In this document: one piece after another, positions 24,081 through 33,377 of the stretch
How positions within the stretch are numbered: position 1 is the stretch's first letter
Layout of the letters: each line of letters starts with the position of its first letter
Assembly (NCBI GenBank): GCA_027482245.1
Contig: JAIXWG010000053.1
Coordinates: 61,109-125,108 of the forward strand
Direction: 5' to 3'
Origin: Acetobacteraceae bacterium
GTDB lineage: Bacteria; Pseudomonadota; Alphaproteobacteria; Acetobacterales; Acetobacteraceae
Length of the DNA: 64,000 nucleotides
The notes under the pieces: generated by a model
Databases searched by the model: none
Told to the model about the DNA's origin: nothing
What the model saw: only the letters and a program-made list of their open reading frames with translations
Position numbers and translations under genes: made by a program

Positions 24081-26249
24081 ATGGCACAAGATCCGGCGCC
24101 GAGCGGCGCGATGCGGTTGTCCTGGCGGGTGGAGGGCATGGATTGCGCGGCCTGCGTGGCCAGCGTGACCCGCGCCGTGGAACGCCTGCCCGGCGTCTCC
24201 GCGGTGGAAGTGAACCTCGTCGGCGAACGCCTGAGCCTCGCCCTCGCCCCGCCAGGGGAGGAGACGGCGGTGGAGCGCCAGGTGAAGGCGCTGGGCTATG
24301 GGGTGGCGAAGATCGGGGAGGCGCCGGCCGCCGCGCCCCCGGGCCACCATCACCACCACCACGACCATGACGAGGAAGCCGGGCCCTGGTGGGCCAATGG
24401 CAAGGCGCGGCTGGCGGCGATGCTCGGCCTGCTGGTTGCCGCCGCCTTCCTGGCCGCGCAGGTGATGCCGGCGGCGGAGCATGCCCTCTACTGGGCCGCG
24501 ACGCTGGTGGCGCTCTGGCCCTTCGGGCGGCGGGCGCTCGCGCTGGTGCGGGCGGGCACGCCCTTCTCGATCGAGACGCTGATGGTCGTGGCGGCGCTCG
24601 GCGCGCTGGTCATCGGCGCGGCGGCGGAAGCGGCGATGGTCGTCTTCCTCTTCGCCGTCGGGGAATGGCTGGAAGGGGTCGCGGCGGGGCGCGCGCGGGC
24701 GGGCATCCGGGCGCTCGTCGCCCTCATGCCCCGCAGCGCGCTGCGGCTGCGCCCGGGCGGGGGGACGGAGGAGGTGCCGGCCACGGCGCTGGCCGTCGGC
24801 GACCGCGTGCTGGTGCGCCCCGGCGACCGCCTGCCCTGCGACGGCATCATCGAGGAAGGGCGATCCGCCCTCGACGAAAGCCCCGTGACCGGGGAGAGCA
24901 TGCCGGTGCCGCGGCGGGAGGGTGATCCCGTCGTCGCCGGCAGCGTCAATGGCGATGGCGCGCTGGAAATCCGCGTGACCGCGGCCGGGGAGGCCAGCAC
25001 GCTGTCCCGCATCGCCCGCCTGGTGGAGGAGGCGACGGCGACGCGCGGCCGCAGCCAGCGCTTCGTGGAGCGCTTCTCCGCCTGGTGGACGCCGGGCGCC
25101 ATGGCGGTGGCGGCGCTGGTGATGCTGGCGCCGCCGCTGCTGGCGGGCGGCGACTGGGCGACCTGGATCTATCGCGGGCTGGCGCTGCTGCTGGTAGCCT
25201 GCCCCTGCGCGCTGGTCATCTCCGTCCCCGCCGCCATGGCCTCGGGCCTCTCGGCAGGCGCCCGGCACGGGCTGCTGGTAAAGGGCGGCGCGGCGCTGGA
25301 GGCGATCGGCGGCGCCCGCACCATCGCCTTCGACAAGACCGGCACACTCACCGCGGGTCGCCCGCGCGTCACCGACGTGGTGGCCGCCGAGGGAGAGCGG
25401 GTGGATGAGGTGCTGCGCCTGGCCGCGGGGGTGGAGGCGGGATCCGCCCATCCCCTCGCCCGCGCCATCCTGGCGGAGGTCGCTTCGCGCGACATCGGTA
25501 TCCCGCCCGCCCGCGCGGGTGTGGCGCTGCCGGGCCAGGCGGTCGCGGCCAGCATCGAGGGGCGGCGCATCGGCGTCGGCAGCCCTGCCTGGGCAGCGGA
25601 ATCCGGCACGCCCCTGCCGCCGGCGCTGGAGGCCGCCTGCGCACGGCTGGAGGGCGAGGGCCGTACCGTAGCCGTCGTCACCGCGGATCGCGCGGTGCTC
25701 GGCCTCATCGCGCTGCGCGACGAACCGCGGCCCGACGCGGCGGAGGCCATCGCCACGGTGAAGGCGCTCGGCCTGCGGCCCATCATGCTGACCGGCGACA
25801 ATGCCCGCACCGCCGCCGCCATCGGGGGGGGGCTCGGGCTGGAGGCGGAAGCGGCGCTCCGGCCCGATGACAAGCTGGCCCGCATCCGCGCGCTGGCGGC
25901 GGATGGCCCGGTGCTGATGGTGGGCGATGGCATCAACGATGCGCCGGCGCTGGCCGCGGCCACGGCCGGCATCGCCATGGGTGGCGGCACGGCCGTGGCG
26001 CTGGAGGCGGCGGATGCGGCGCTGCTGCAGGAAAGGCTGCGCGGCATCCCCGACCTCATCGGCCTGTCGCGCGCCACGCTGCGGAACGTGAAGCAGAATG
26101 TGGCGGTGGCGGTCGGGCTGAAGCTCGTCTTCCTCGTCACCACCGTGGCGGGCGTCACGGGGCTGTGGCCGGCCATCCTGGCGGATACGGGGGCGACGGT
26201 GCTCGTGACGCTGAACGCGCTGCGGCTGCTGCGCTGGCGCCCGGCCTGA
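24081..26249 (+). CDS. zntA: Heavy-metal P-type ATPase, ZntA-like (Zn/Cd/Pb export)
   Basis: The 722-residue P1B-ATPase has an N-terminal metal-binding domain with GMDCAAC (Cys22 and Cys25) and a His-rich linker (six His then DHDEE) near residues 90-100. The TGES actuator loop, the CPC membrane metal site near residue 374, the DKTGT phosphorylation site near residue 418, and GDGINDAP are all present. The last membrane region holds a conserved Lys and Asp (LKLVFL and ILADTGATVLVTLNALRLL), which mark the divalent Zn/Cd/Pb subtype rather than copper pumps. No MerR-type regulator is adjacent. The RND system and two-component pair further on may form part of the same metal defence. Confidence 0.93.
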   Translation: MAQDPAPSGAMRLSWRVEGMDCAACVASVTRAVERLPGVSAVEVNLVGERLSLALAPPGEETAVERQVKALGYGVAKIGEAPAAAPPGHHHHHHDHDEEAGPWWANGKARLAAMLGLLVAAAFLAAQVMPAAEHALYWAATLVALWPFGRRALALVRAGTPFSIETLMVVAALGALVIGAAAEAAMVVFLFAVGEWLEGVAAGRARAGIRALVALMPRSALRLRPGGGTEEVPATALAVGDRVLVRPGDRLPCDGIIEEGRSALDESPVTGESMPVPRREGDPVVAGSVNGDGALEIRVTAAGEASTLSRIARLVEEATATRGRSQRFVERFSAWWTPGAMAVAALVMLAPPLLAGGDWATWIYRGLALLLVACPCALVISVPAAMASGLSAGARHGLLVKGGAALEAIGGARTIAFDKTGTLTAGRPRVTDVVAAEGERVDEVLRLAAGVEAGSAHPLARAILAEVASRDIGIPPARAGVALPGQAVAASIEGRRIGVGSPAWAAESGTPLPPALEAACARLEGEGRTVAVVTADRAVLGLIALRDEPRPDAAEAIATVKALGLRPIMLTGDNARTAAAIGGGLGLEAEAALRPDDKLARIRALAADGPVLMVGDGINDAPALAAATAGIAMGGGTAVALEAADAALLQERLRGIPDLIGLSRATLRNVKQNVAVAVGLKLVFLVTTVAGVTGLWPAILADTGATVLVTLNALRLLRWRPA

Positions 26250-26250
26250 T

Positions 26251-26276
26251 GTCATCGAGACTTCACGCAAGCGTCA
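26251..26276 (+). promoter_or_regulatory. Three GTCA-type direct repeats at 11-bp spacing (Pho-box-like)
   Basis: GTCA at 26251, TTCA at 26262 and GTCA at 26273 recur every 11 bp directly after the zntA stop and upstream of the small ORF. PhoB sites consist of (C)TGTCA(T) repeats with this period. The match to the full seven-base consensus is partial. Confidence 0.4.
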
Positions 26277-26356
26277 CGGAAGGAGCCACCCGCACGGCTT
26301 GATCGCGGCACGCGCTGCGCGGAGGCTTGCCACGGCAGCGGAAGGGTGGTCGCGGC

Positions 26357-26584
26357 GTGGCGGAAGGGTGCGAGGCGGGGGCCACGCTGCATCGCGGGCA
26401 TTGCATCCGGGTGTCGCGCCGCCGGCGTGGCTGGGCCGTGCGCATCACGCCGGCCAGCGCGGTCGCCGCACGCCCCGTGCAGCTGCGCAACAACGTGCCG
26501 CGCGGCCGCGCCACGCTGATGGCGGAAGCACGCGCCTGGATCGACCGGCTGGTCGATGGCCCGCCCTGGCAGGGCCAGCCCTGA
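26357..26584 (+). CDS. Small hypothetical protein, 75 residues
   Basis: An open frame starting at GTG 26357 encodes a basic protein with HCIRVSRRRRGWAVRITP, RPVQLRNNVPRGRATL and a C-terminal AEARAWIDRLVDG helix. Its amphipathic end and regular pattern look like a real small protein rather than noise, but no family is recognised. There is no signal peptide or membrane segment. A longer TTG start at 26327 is possible. It lies between zntA and the phytase-like gene and has Pho-box-like repeats on both sides. Confidence 0.4.
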   Translation: MAEGCEAGATLHRGHCIRVSRRRRGWAVRITPASAVAARPVQLRNNVPRGRATLMAEARAWIDRLVDGPPWQGQP

Positions 26585-26600
26585 ACGCCGCCACGACAAC

Positions 26601-26615
26601 GTCACGCGACGGTCA
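26601..26615 (+). promoter_or_regulatory. GTCA direct repeat, 11-bp spacing (Pho-box-like)
   Basis: GTCA at 26601 and 26612, with a weaker GCCA at 26590, repeat at 11-bp intervals 60-85 bp upstream of the phytase-like gene. A TTAACA at 26637-26642 could be a -10 element. The pattern fits a PhoB-type site, though the sequence match is partial. Confidence 0.4.
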
Positions 26616-26675
26616 AGCAGGCGCAACGCAGCGCCCTTAACAGGCCCGTCACCGGACACCGGGGATGGACCAACG

Positions 26676-28061
26676 ATGCGACGCCTGCTTCTTGCCGCCA
26701 CGGCCCTGATCGGCCTGGCACCCGCCGCCATGGCCGACCAGCGCTTCGACGCCACGCTGGCGGGCCATGCGATCCTGCCCGCCTTCACCATGGCGCTGCC
26801 GCCGGCCGATGCACCGCGGGATGCGCTGGTCTCCGGCAAGTTCGCGGGGCCCGGCAACCTCCGCATCGACCGCCCCGGCGCCGTAATGGGCGACACCGGC
26901 CCGCTGCATGGCCGGCGCGAGACGGGCATCGCCTTCCCCTTCATCGGCCAGCCCGTGCAGGGCTTCTCCGGCATCAAGCCGGTGGCGGGGGAGCCCGGGA
27001 ACTACTGGGTGCTGACCGACAATGGCTTCGGCACGCGGCGCAACAGCCCCGACACGCTGCTGATGCTCCACAAAGTGCGCCCGGACTGGCGAAGCGGCCA
27101 GGTGGAGATGCTGCGCACGATCTTCCTCTCCGACCCCCAGCGCCGCATCCCCTTCCGCATCACCTATGAGGCCACAGACGCCCGCTACCTGACGGGCGCC
27201 GATTTCGACCCGGAGAGCATCCAGCCGCTGCCCGATGGCAGCTTCATGATCGGCGAGGAGTTCGGCCCCTTCCTGGTCCATGTCGATGCGGATGGCCGCG
27301 TGCTGCGCGTGGTCGAGACGCGGATGGAGGGCCAGGTGCTGATGGGCCCTGACAACCCCGCGCTGCAGGTGGCGGCGACGCCCACGGCCGGCGTTGCCTA
27401 CCGTGTGCGCCGCTCCGGCGGCTATGAGGGCATGGCGCTGACGCCGGATGGCCAGACGCTCTGGGCCATGCTGGAACAGCCGCTTTTCGCGGCTGGCTCC
27501 GACCAGCCGGAAGGCCAGTTCCTGCGCGTGCTGGAATACAGCGTGCCGCGCGGCGAATGGACCGGCCGCACGGTGCGCTTCCGGCTGGAGCCGGGCGCGA
27601 CCGCGATCGGCGACTTCAACTTCATCGACGCCACGCGCGCTTTGGTGATCGAGCGTGACAACGGGGAGGGCGATCCCGGCCTCGCCTGCCCGCAGGGCCA
27701 GCAGCCGACGCGCGCCGCGCCCTGCTTCCCGATGCCCGCCCGCATCAAGCGCGTGACGCTGGTGGACATGGCGCAGACGGATGCCGAGGGCTTCGTCCGC
27801 AAGATCGGCCATATCGACCTGATGGCGATCCGCGACACCGAAGGCCTGGCGCGCCAGCGCGGCGACCTGCCCGCGGATGCGCCGCGCGACCGCTTCACCT
27901 TCCCCTTCTTCACCATCGAGGACGTGGCGATGGTCGATGACGACCACATCATCGTCGCCATGGACAACAACCTGCCCTTCAGCGCGGGCCGCCACGTCTT
28001 CCGCGCCGACGACAACGAATTCATCCTGCTGCGCGTGCCCGAACTGCTGCGCGCACGATGA
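26676..28061 (+). CDS. Secreted esterase-like phytase-family protein (phytase-like beta-propeller)
   Basis: The start at 26676 gives a signal peptide (MRRLLLAATALIGLAPAAMA) and 461 residues; the frame is open upstream to 26556 without a signal. The mature protein matches the 'esterase-like activity of phytase' family: GFSGIKPVAGEPGNYWVLTDNGFGTRRNSPD, then DFDPESIQPLPDGSFMIGEEFGPFLVHVD, and EGMALTPDGQTLWAMLEQP. Acidic residues in these loops probably bind Ca2+. It is probably periplasmic or extracellular and could release phosphate from organic phosphates, but the family's activity is poorly established. The downstream acyltransferase frame begins at an ATGA overlapping its stop. Confidence 0.85.
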   Translation: MRRLLLAATALIGLAPAAMADQRFDATLAGHAILPAFTMALPPADAPRDALVSGKFAGPGNLRIDRPGAVMGDTGPLHGRRETGIAFPFIGQPVQGFSGIKPVAGEPGNYWVLTDNGFGTRRNSPDTLLMLHKVRPDWRSGQVEMLRTIFLSDPQRRIPFRITYEATDARYLTGADFDPESIQPLPDGSFMIGEEFGPFLVHVDADGRVLRVVETRMEGQVLMGPDNPALQVAATPTAGVAYRVRRSGGYEGMALTPDGQTLWAMLEQPLFAAGSDQPEGQFLRVLEYSVPRGEWTGRTVRFRLEPGATAIGDFNFIDATRALVIERDNGEGDPGLACPQGQQPTRAAPCFPMPARIKRVTLVDMAQTDAEGFVRKIGHIDLMAIRDTEGLARQRGDLPADAPRDRFTFPFFTIEDVAMVDDDHIIVAMDNNLPFSAGRHVFRADDNEFILLRVPELLRAR

Positions 28062-28777
28062 GCGGAGGCGCTACGTCCCCATGAGCCGAGGCTGATCCGC
28101 GCCTGGCCGGATACCGCGACCCCGGCAGCGCGACGAAGCGCCTCGGCCTCGATCCCTTCATCGATCCGAGCGCCAACGTCCGTGACAGCACCTTCGGCAT
28201 CTACACGGAAGTCGGTGCCCGCAGCACGGTCGCGGAGACGGTGTTCGGCGACTACTCCTACGTCGTCCACGACAGCCAGATCATCTACGCGACGATCGGG
28301 CGCTTCTGCTCCATCGCAAGCCACGTGCGGGTGAACCCAGGCAACCACCCGCTGGACCGCGTGGCGCTGAGCCACGTGACCTACCGCGCCAGCGCCTATG
28401 GGCTGGGCGAGGACGAGGCCGGCTTCTTCGACTGGCGGCGGCAGAAGCGCGTGACGCTCGGCCATGATGTCTGGCTCGGCCATGGAGTCATCCTGCTGCC
28501 GGGCGTGGCCATCGGCACCGGCGCCGCGATCGGCGCCGGCACGGTGGTGACGAAGGACGTGCCGCCCTTCGCCATCGTCGTCGGCAATCCCGGCCGCGTG
28601 CTGCGCTTCCGCTTTCCGGAGGCGGTGCGGGAAAGCCTGCTGCGCATCGCCTGGTGGGACTGGGGCCGGGAGAAGCTGGCCAAGGAACTGCCCGGGATCC
28701 GCGCCCTGTCGGCAGAGGATTTCTGCCGCCGCCACGACCCGGACTTCAGGGCCGGAGACTCTACAGCCGCGGCATGA
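28058..28777 (+). pseudogene. Hexapeptide-repeat acyltransferase (phosphonate-associated type), 5' end disrupted
   Basis: The body encodes a left-handed beta-helix acetyltransferase: VFGDYSYVVHDSQIIYATIGRFCSIASHVRVNPGNHP, then HDVWLGHGVILLPGVAIGTGAAIGAG, and VVGNPGRVLRFRFPE. It resembles the transferase-hexapeptide family found in phosphonate (phn) loci. Homology-like sequence (DPFIDPSANVRDSTFGIYTEVGARSTVAE) extends upstream of the first ATG/GTG in the body, a GTG at 28241. The frame runs back to an ATG at 28058 that overlaps the phytase-like stop as ATGA, but a TGA at 28082-28084 interrupts it at codon 9. Either this is a nonsense mutation, or translation starts at a non-canonical codon such as CTG 28103. 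The 3' end overlaps the convergent TolC gene by 17 bp. Confidence 0.7.
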
Positions 28778-30113
28778 TCCCGCCGACGCCGCTCGCCTGT
28801 TCCAGCGTCGCCAGCGCCAGCGCATGCGCAGCCTGCGCCGCGTTGGCGGCCTGGCGCGTCGCGTTCAGCGTGCGCAGCGCATCCAGCACATCCAGCAGGC
28901 TGCGCCCGCCAGCGAGGTAGGCCGTCTCCGTCGCGCGATAGGCTTCCTCCGCCCGTCGCAGCACCGCGCCGGTGGTCAGGGATTGCAGCGTGCGGGCCTG
29001 TTCGTAGCTCGCCCAGGCGGCGGCCAGGTCGGCCAGCGCATTGGCGCGCACGCCATCCGCCTGCGCCCGCGCCTGCGCCTGCTGCGCCATCGCCACTGCG
29101 ATGCTGCCTTCGGTGATGCGCTGCGTGAAGATGGGCACGGACAGCGTGATGCCGACGGCGTTGTTGGCCCGCAGGCCGCGGCTGGCGGAGGGCAGGTCCT
29201 GGCTGAGTTCGGTGCGCGTCAGGCTGCCAGCGATGGAGACGTCGCGCGACCGCCCGGCCTCCGCCAGCCGGGTGGAGGCGTCGGCCGCGGCCACGCCACG
29301 CTCCGCCGCCAGGACGTCCGGCCGGTTGCCGATGCCGGCGGCCAGCGTCGCCTGGGTCAGGCTGAGCGGCGGCTGCGCGGCCAGGTTGCCCGCCAGTTCC
29401 AGCGCCGCCCCCCGCGCCACGGCATCCTGCCCCAGCAGCGCCGCCACGCGCGCCACGGCGGCGGCCTGCGCCTGGATGGCCGCGGCGACCTGCTGTTCGA
29501 AGGGCAGGCGGCTGGCCTGGAAGCGCAGCAGTTCCGATTCCGCGATGCCGCCCTGCCGAACCTGGCGGGCCAGCAGCGTCTCCGTCGTGTTGAGGCTGTT
29601 GCGGTTGTCGAGGGCGACGCGCAGATCGGCGCGCGCCTGCAGCGCGTTGATGAAGGCCTGGCGCAGCTGGAACAGCTGGTCGCGCATCGTGTCCAGCAGC
29701 TGCGCCTCGGCGACGCTCACCTGCTCGGCCGCGGCCAGTGTCCGCAGCTCCCGCTTGCCGCCGCGCTCCACCAGCACGTTCAGCGTGAAGCTGGCATTGT
29801 TGAGCGGTGAGATGGCACGGCCGCCATAGAAGCCGGACAGGCGCCGCTCCTCGCTCATCTGCGCGGCAGTCTGGCCGTAGCTGACGGATCCCGCCGGCGC
29901 GGTATCGGCGACCAGCCGCTGGGCGCGGGCGATCTCCACGCCCCGGCGCGCGGCGACAACGGCCAGGTTGCGTTCCAGCAGGATCGCCTGCGCCTCCTCC
30001 AGCGACAGGCCGCGGACGGTCTGGGACGCCGCCGGCCGGGCTTCCGGCGGGCGCTGGGCCAAAGCGGGCCCGGCGGCGAGGAGGGCGAGGCAGAGAGCGG
30101 CGGCGGATTTCAT
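28761..30113 (-). CDS. TolC-family outer membrane efflux protein
   Basis: The 450-residue precursor starting at 30113 has a signal peptide (MKSAAALCLALLAAGPALAQ). An in-frame ATG at 30143, 1 bp after the RND stop, is an alternative start. The protein shows the duplicated coiled-coil repeats of TolC/CzcC-type channels: LSLEEAQAILLERNLAVVAARRGVEIARAQ near the N-terminus and RPDVLAAERGVAAADASTRLAEAGRSRDVS in the middle. The C-terminal repeat contains YLAGGRSLLDVLDALRTLNATRQA. It forms the outer membrane exit duct for the RND pump encoded just upstream in the same operon. Confidence 0.92.
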   Translation of the reverse strand: MKSAAALCLALLAAGPALAQRPPEARPAASQTVRGLSLEEAQAILLERNLAVVAARRGVEIARAQRLVADTAPAGSVSYGQTAAQMSEERRLSGFYGGRAISPLNNASFTLNVLVERGGKRELRTLAAAEQVSVAEAQLLDTMRDQLFQLRQAFINALQARADLRVALDNRNSLNTTETLLARQVRQGGIAESELLRFQASRLPFEQQVAAAIQAQAAAVARVAALLGQDAVARGAALELAGNLAAQPPLSLTQATLAAGIGNRPDVLAAERGVAAADASTRLAEAGRSRDVSIAGSLTRTELSQDLPSASRGLRANNAVGITLSVPIFTQRITEGSIAVAMAQQAQARAQADGVRANALADLAAAWASYEQARTLQSLTTGAVLRRAEEAYRATETAYLAGGRSLLDVLDALRTLNATRQAANAAQAAHALALATLEQASGVGGIMPRL

Positions 30114-30144
30114 CGCGGCTGATCCGGAAGGTCGAAGGGTCATG

Positions 30145-33100
30145 TTACGCCGAACGGGGCCGCTTCGCCGCGGCCGCTTCCTCGATGGCGTCGTCCCGCT
30201 CGGCCAGGTGGCGGCCGAACAGGTCCACGGCGGCGGGCAGTACCACCAGGATGAAGATGGGCACGAGTCCGATGCCGCCCACCACCACCACGGCGAGCGG
30301 CTTAGTCACGTCCGCGCCGATGCCATGCGCCAGCGCCATCGGCAGCAGGCCGCAGAAGGACGCGAAGCAGGTCATCATCACGGGCCGCAGCCGGTCGGCC
30401 CCGGCCCTGTTCAGCGCAGGCGTCCAGGCCAGCCCTTCCTGTTCCCGCAGCTGGTTGAAGTAGGACAGGAAGATGATCGCCTCCATCACCGTGATGCCCA
30501 GCAGCGCCAGGAAGCCGATGGCCGCGGGGACGGAGAAGTTGAGCCCGGCCAACGCAAGCGCGAAGACACCGCCGGAGATGGAGAGCGGCAGCATGGCGAA
30601 GACCATCACCGTCTCCCGTATCCGGCCGAAGGAGACGTAGAGCAGGACGGCGATGATGACGAGCGTGATCGGCACCACCACCATCAGCCGCGCGATGGCG
30701 AGCTGGAGGTTGCGGAATTCGCCGACCCATTCCAGCCGGTAGCCGTTCGGCAGTTGCACCGCCCTGGCGACGCGCTGCTGGGCTTCCGCCACCGTGCTCG
30801 CGGGGTCGCGGCCGCGGACGGAGAAGCGGACGGGCACGTAGCGTTCCGAATTCTCGCGATAGATGTAGGACGGGCTGGTGGTCAGCTCGATCGTCGCGAC
30901 ATCGGCCAGCACCGCATTGGCGCCGACCGGCACGCGGCCGATCGCCTCGATCCCGTCGCGGTAGCGGGAGGCGAGGCGGACGACGATGGGGAAGTTGCGG
31001 TCGCCACCGGCCTCATAGACCGCACCGGCGGCCTGGCCGCCGATGGCGGCGGACAGCGCCGTGTTCACGTCGCTGACGCTGAGGCCGCGGCGCGCCGCGC
31101 GGGCACGGTCCACGGTGATGGTCACGGTCTGCTGCCCGGTGCTGAGCAGCACGCCGAGATCGGCGACGCCTGGCACCTGCGCCATCTCCCGCCGGATCTG
31201 GTCGGCGAGGCGCGAGGTGATCTCCACGTCGGGGCCGATCACCTTCACCGCGTTGGCGCCCTTCACGCCGCTCGCGGCTTCCTGGACGTTGTCGGAGATG
31301 GTCTGGGAGAAGGAGAACTCGATGCCGACGAATTCCCGCTCCAGCCGCGCCGCCACGGCGGCGACCAGGCCTTCGCGGTCCGGCGCGGTCTTCCATTGCG
31401 CCTGGGGCACAAGGGGCACGAAGAACTCCGCGTTGAAGAAGCCGGCGCTGTCCGTGCCGTCATCCGGCCGCCCCTGCTGGGACGTCACCGTGATCACTTC
31501 CGGGAACTCCATCAGCACGCGCCGGATGCGGTTGGCGGTCGGGTTGCCTTCTTCCAGCGAGATGGTGGAGGGCATGGTGGCGCGCAGCCAGATGCTGCCT
31601 TCCTCCAGCGTCGGCAGGAATTCGGCGCCGAGCCGCGTCAGCACGGCGCCGCTGCCCAGCAGCATGAGTCCGGCGAAGCCGAGCGTGATGGCGCGGCGGC
31701 GCATGCCGGCGGCGAACAGGCGGACGAAGCCCCACTTGATGCCCTTCATGACGAAGGTGTCGCGTTCCTCCGTCTCCGGCTTGAACAGCGTGGCGGCCAG
31801 CGCCGGCGTGATGGTGAATGTGGCCAGCAGCGCCCCGCCGATGGCGTAGGCGTAGGTCTTGGCCATCGGGCCGAAGATCCGGCCCTCGATCCCGCCCATG
31901 GCGAAGAGCGGGATGAAGGCCGCCATGATGATGAGGATGGAGAAGAAGATCGCCTTGTCCACCTCGCTCGCCGCACGCAGCACCGTCATCGGCACGGGGC
32001 GTGGCGACTGCCCGGCCTGGCCGTGCCGCGCCAGGTGCAGGTGGCGGAAGATGTTCTCCACCATGATGACGGTGGCATCGACCAGCAGGCCGAAATCAAG
32101 CGCGCCGAGGGAAAGCAGGTTCGCACTCTCGCCGCGCACCAGCATCATCAGCACGGCGAAGAAGAAGGCGAAGGGGATGGTGGCCGCGATGACGATGGCG
32201 CCCCGCAGGTCACCCAGGAACAGCCACTGGATGATGAGGATCAGCGCGACGCCTTCCAGGATGTTCTTCACCACCTTCACCGTGGTGGTGGAGACCAGAT
32301 CCTCCCGGTCATAGAGCGGCACGAGGCGGACGCCCGGCGGCAGCACGCCGCCGGCGTTGATGCGCTCCACTTCCCGCTGCACGCCGTGGATGGTGGGCAG
32401 GGTCTGTTCGCCGCGGCGCATCAGCACGGTGCCGAGCATGACGTCGTCGTCCCGCTCATGCCCCGCGATGCCGAGGCGCGGCAGGTTGCCGATCTCCACC
32501 GTCGCGACGTCGGAGACGAGAACCGGATTGCCATCGCGGCTGCCGATCACGACGTTGCCGATATCGGCCACGCTGCGGATCAGGCCGATGCCCTGCACCA
32601 CGAAGGATTGCGGGCCGACATTGAGCGTGCCGGCGCCCACGTTGACGGAGCCGTTGCGGATCGCCTCCACCACGGAGGGCAGCGCGATGCCGTAGGCCGA
32701 CAGCCGCGCCAGATCCACCTGCACGGAGTAGGTCTTGGACAGGCCGCCGAAGGAGGTGACGTCGATGACGCCCGGCACGCGCTTGAAGCGCCGGTCGATC
32801 ACCCATTCCTGCAGCGTCTTCAGATCCTCCAGCGGGTAGCCGGGCGGGCCGACCAGCCGGTAGCGCATGATCTCCCCGATCGGGGAGGCGGGGGAGATGC
32901 CGGGCTGCGCACCGTTCGGCAGATCGCCGAGCTGGCCCAGGCGGTTCAGCACCTGCTGCACCGCCTCGTCATAGGTGTAGTTGAAGTTGAACTGGACCCG
33001 GACATCCGACAGGCCGAAGAGGGAGGTGGAGCGCACCGTGGTCAGGTTCGGCAGCCCCGACATCGCGACCTCGATCGGGACCGTGATGTAGCGCTCGATC

Positions 33101-33285
33101 TCCTCCGCGCTCTGCCCCGCATTCTGCGTGATGATCACGACGGTGGGGGGGACGGGGTCCGGATAGGCCTCGATGTTGAGCTGACGGAAACCCATCACGC
33201 CCACCACGAGGAATACCGCGAAGAAGAGGAGCAGCAGCGGCCGGCGTTCGAGCGACACGGCGACGAGGAAGCGCAAGGCTGGCAC
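30145..33285 (-). CDS. Heavy-metal efflux RND transporter (CzcA/CusA family)
   Basis: The 1046-residue inner membrane pump has the full RND layout. A first transmembrane helix precedes the porter loop QLNIEAYPDPVPPTVVIITQNAGQSAEEIERY. The HME signature GALDFGLLVDATVIMVENIFR carries two Asp and one Glu at the proton/cation relay positions. A second porter half and a final GITVMEAIIFLSYFNQLREQEG segment follow. The family exports Zn/Co/Cd/Ni or Cu/Ag from the periplasm or cytoplasm. The pump is co-transcribed with the TolC gene 1-31 bp downstream, while its adaptor is divergent across 192 bp. The metal range cannot be read from sequence alone. Confidence 0.95.
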   Translation of the reverse strand: MPALRFLVAVSLERRPLLLLFFAVFLVVGVMGFRQLNIEAYPDPVPPTVVIITQNAGQSAEEIERYITVPIEVAMSGLPNLTTVRSTSLFGLSDVRVQFNFNYTYDEAVQQVLNRLGQLGDLPNGAQPGISPASPIGEIMRYRLVGPPGYPLEDLKTLQEWVIDRRFKRVPGVIDVTSFGGLSKTYSVQVDLARLSAYGIALPSVVEAIRNGSVNVGAGTLNVGPQSFVVQGIGLIRSVADIGNVVIGSRDGNPVLVSDVATVEIGNLPRLGIAGHERDDDVMLGTVLMRRGEQTLPTIHGVQREVERINAGGVLPPGVRLVPLYDREDLVSTTTVKVVKNILEGVALILIIQWLFLGDLRGAIVIAATIPFAFFFAVLMMLVRGESANLLSLGALDFGLLVDATVIMVENIFRHLHLARHGQAGQSPRPVPMTVLRAASEVDKAIFFSILIIMAAFIPLFAMGGIEGRIFGPMAKTYAYAIGGALLATFTITPALAATLFKPETEERDTFVMKGIKWGFVRLFAAGMRRRAITLGFAGLMLLGSGAVLTRLGAEFLPTLEEGSIWLRATMPSTISLEEGNPTANRIRRVLMEFPEVITVTSQQGRPDDGTDSAGFFNAEFFVPLVPQAQWKTAPDREGLVAAVAARLEREFVGIEFSFSQTISDNVQEAASGVKGANAVKVIGPDVEITSRLADQIRREMAQVPGVADLGVLLSTGQQTVTITVDRARAARRGLSVSDVNTALSAAIGGQAAGAVYEAGGDRNFPIVVRLASRYRDGIEAIGRVPVGANAVLADVATIELTTSPSYIYRENSERYVPVRFSVRGRDPASTVAEAQQRVARAVQLPNGYRLEWVGEFRNLQLAIARLMVVVPITLVIIAVLLYVSFGRIRETVMVFAMLPLSISGGVFALALAGLNFSVPAAIGFLALLGITVMEAIIFLSYFNQLREQEGLAWTPALNRAGADRLRPVMMTCFASFCGLLPMALAHGIGADVTKPLAVVVVGGIGLVPIFILVVLPAAVDLFGRHLAERDDAIEEAAAAKRPRSA

Positions 33286-33304
33286 TCCGGCAACGGACTG
33301 GGGC

Positions 33305-33324
33305 CGGCGGCGGGGACGCCGCCG
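33305..33324. promoter_or_regulatory. Hairpin in the RND/adaptor divergent region
   Basis: CGGCGGCG-GGGA-CGCCGCCG is a perfect 8-bp stem with a GGGA loop, 19 bp upstream of the RND start on the minus strand. It may lie in the leader of the RND message or be a binding site. Confidence 0.35.
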
Positions 33325-33377
33325 TCAACCGTTGATTGCCCCGTCCCCGGCGCTTCCGGAAGGGCGCTCCAACACCC

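Noticed and set aside
24072..26270. 732-codon minus-strand frame opposite the P-type ATPase
   Set aside because: It has no motifs, and the sense strand has CPC, DKTGT and GDGxND.
26299..26640. 113-codon alternative plus-strand frame over the small hypothetical gene
   Set aside because: It is low-complexity Arg/Ala/Gly-rich; the frame at 26357-26584 has a more protein-like pattern.
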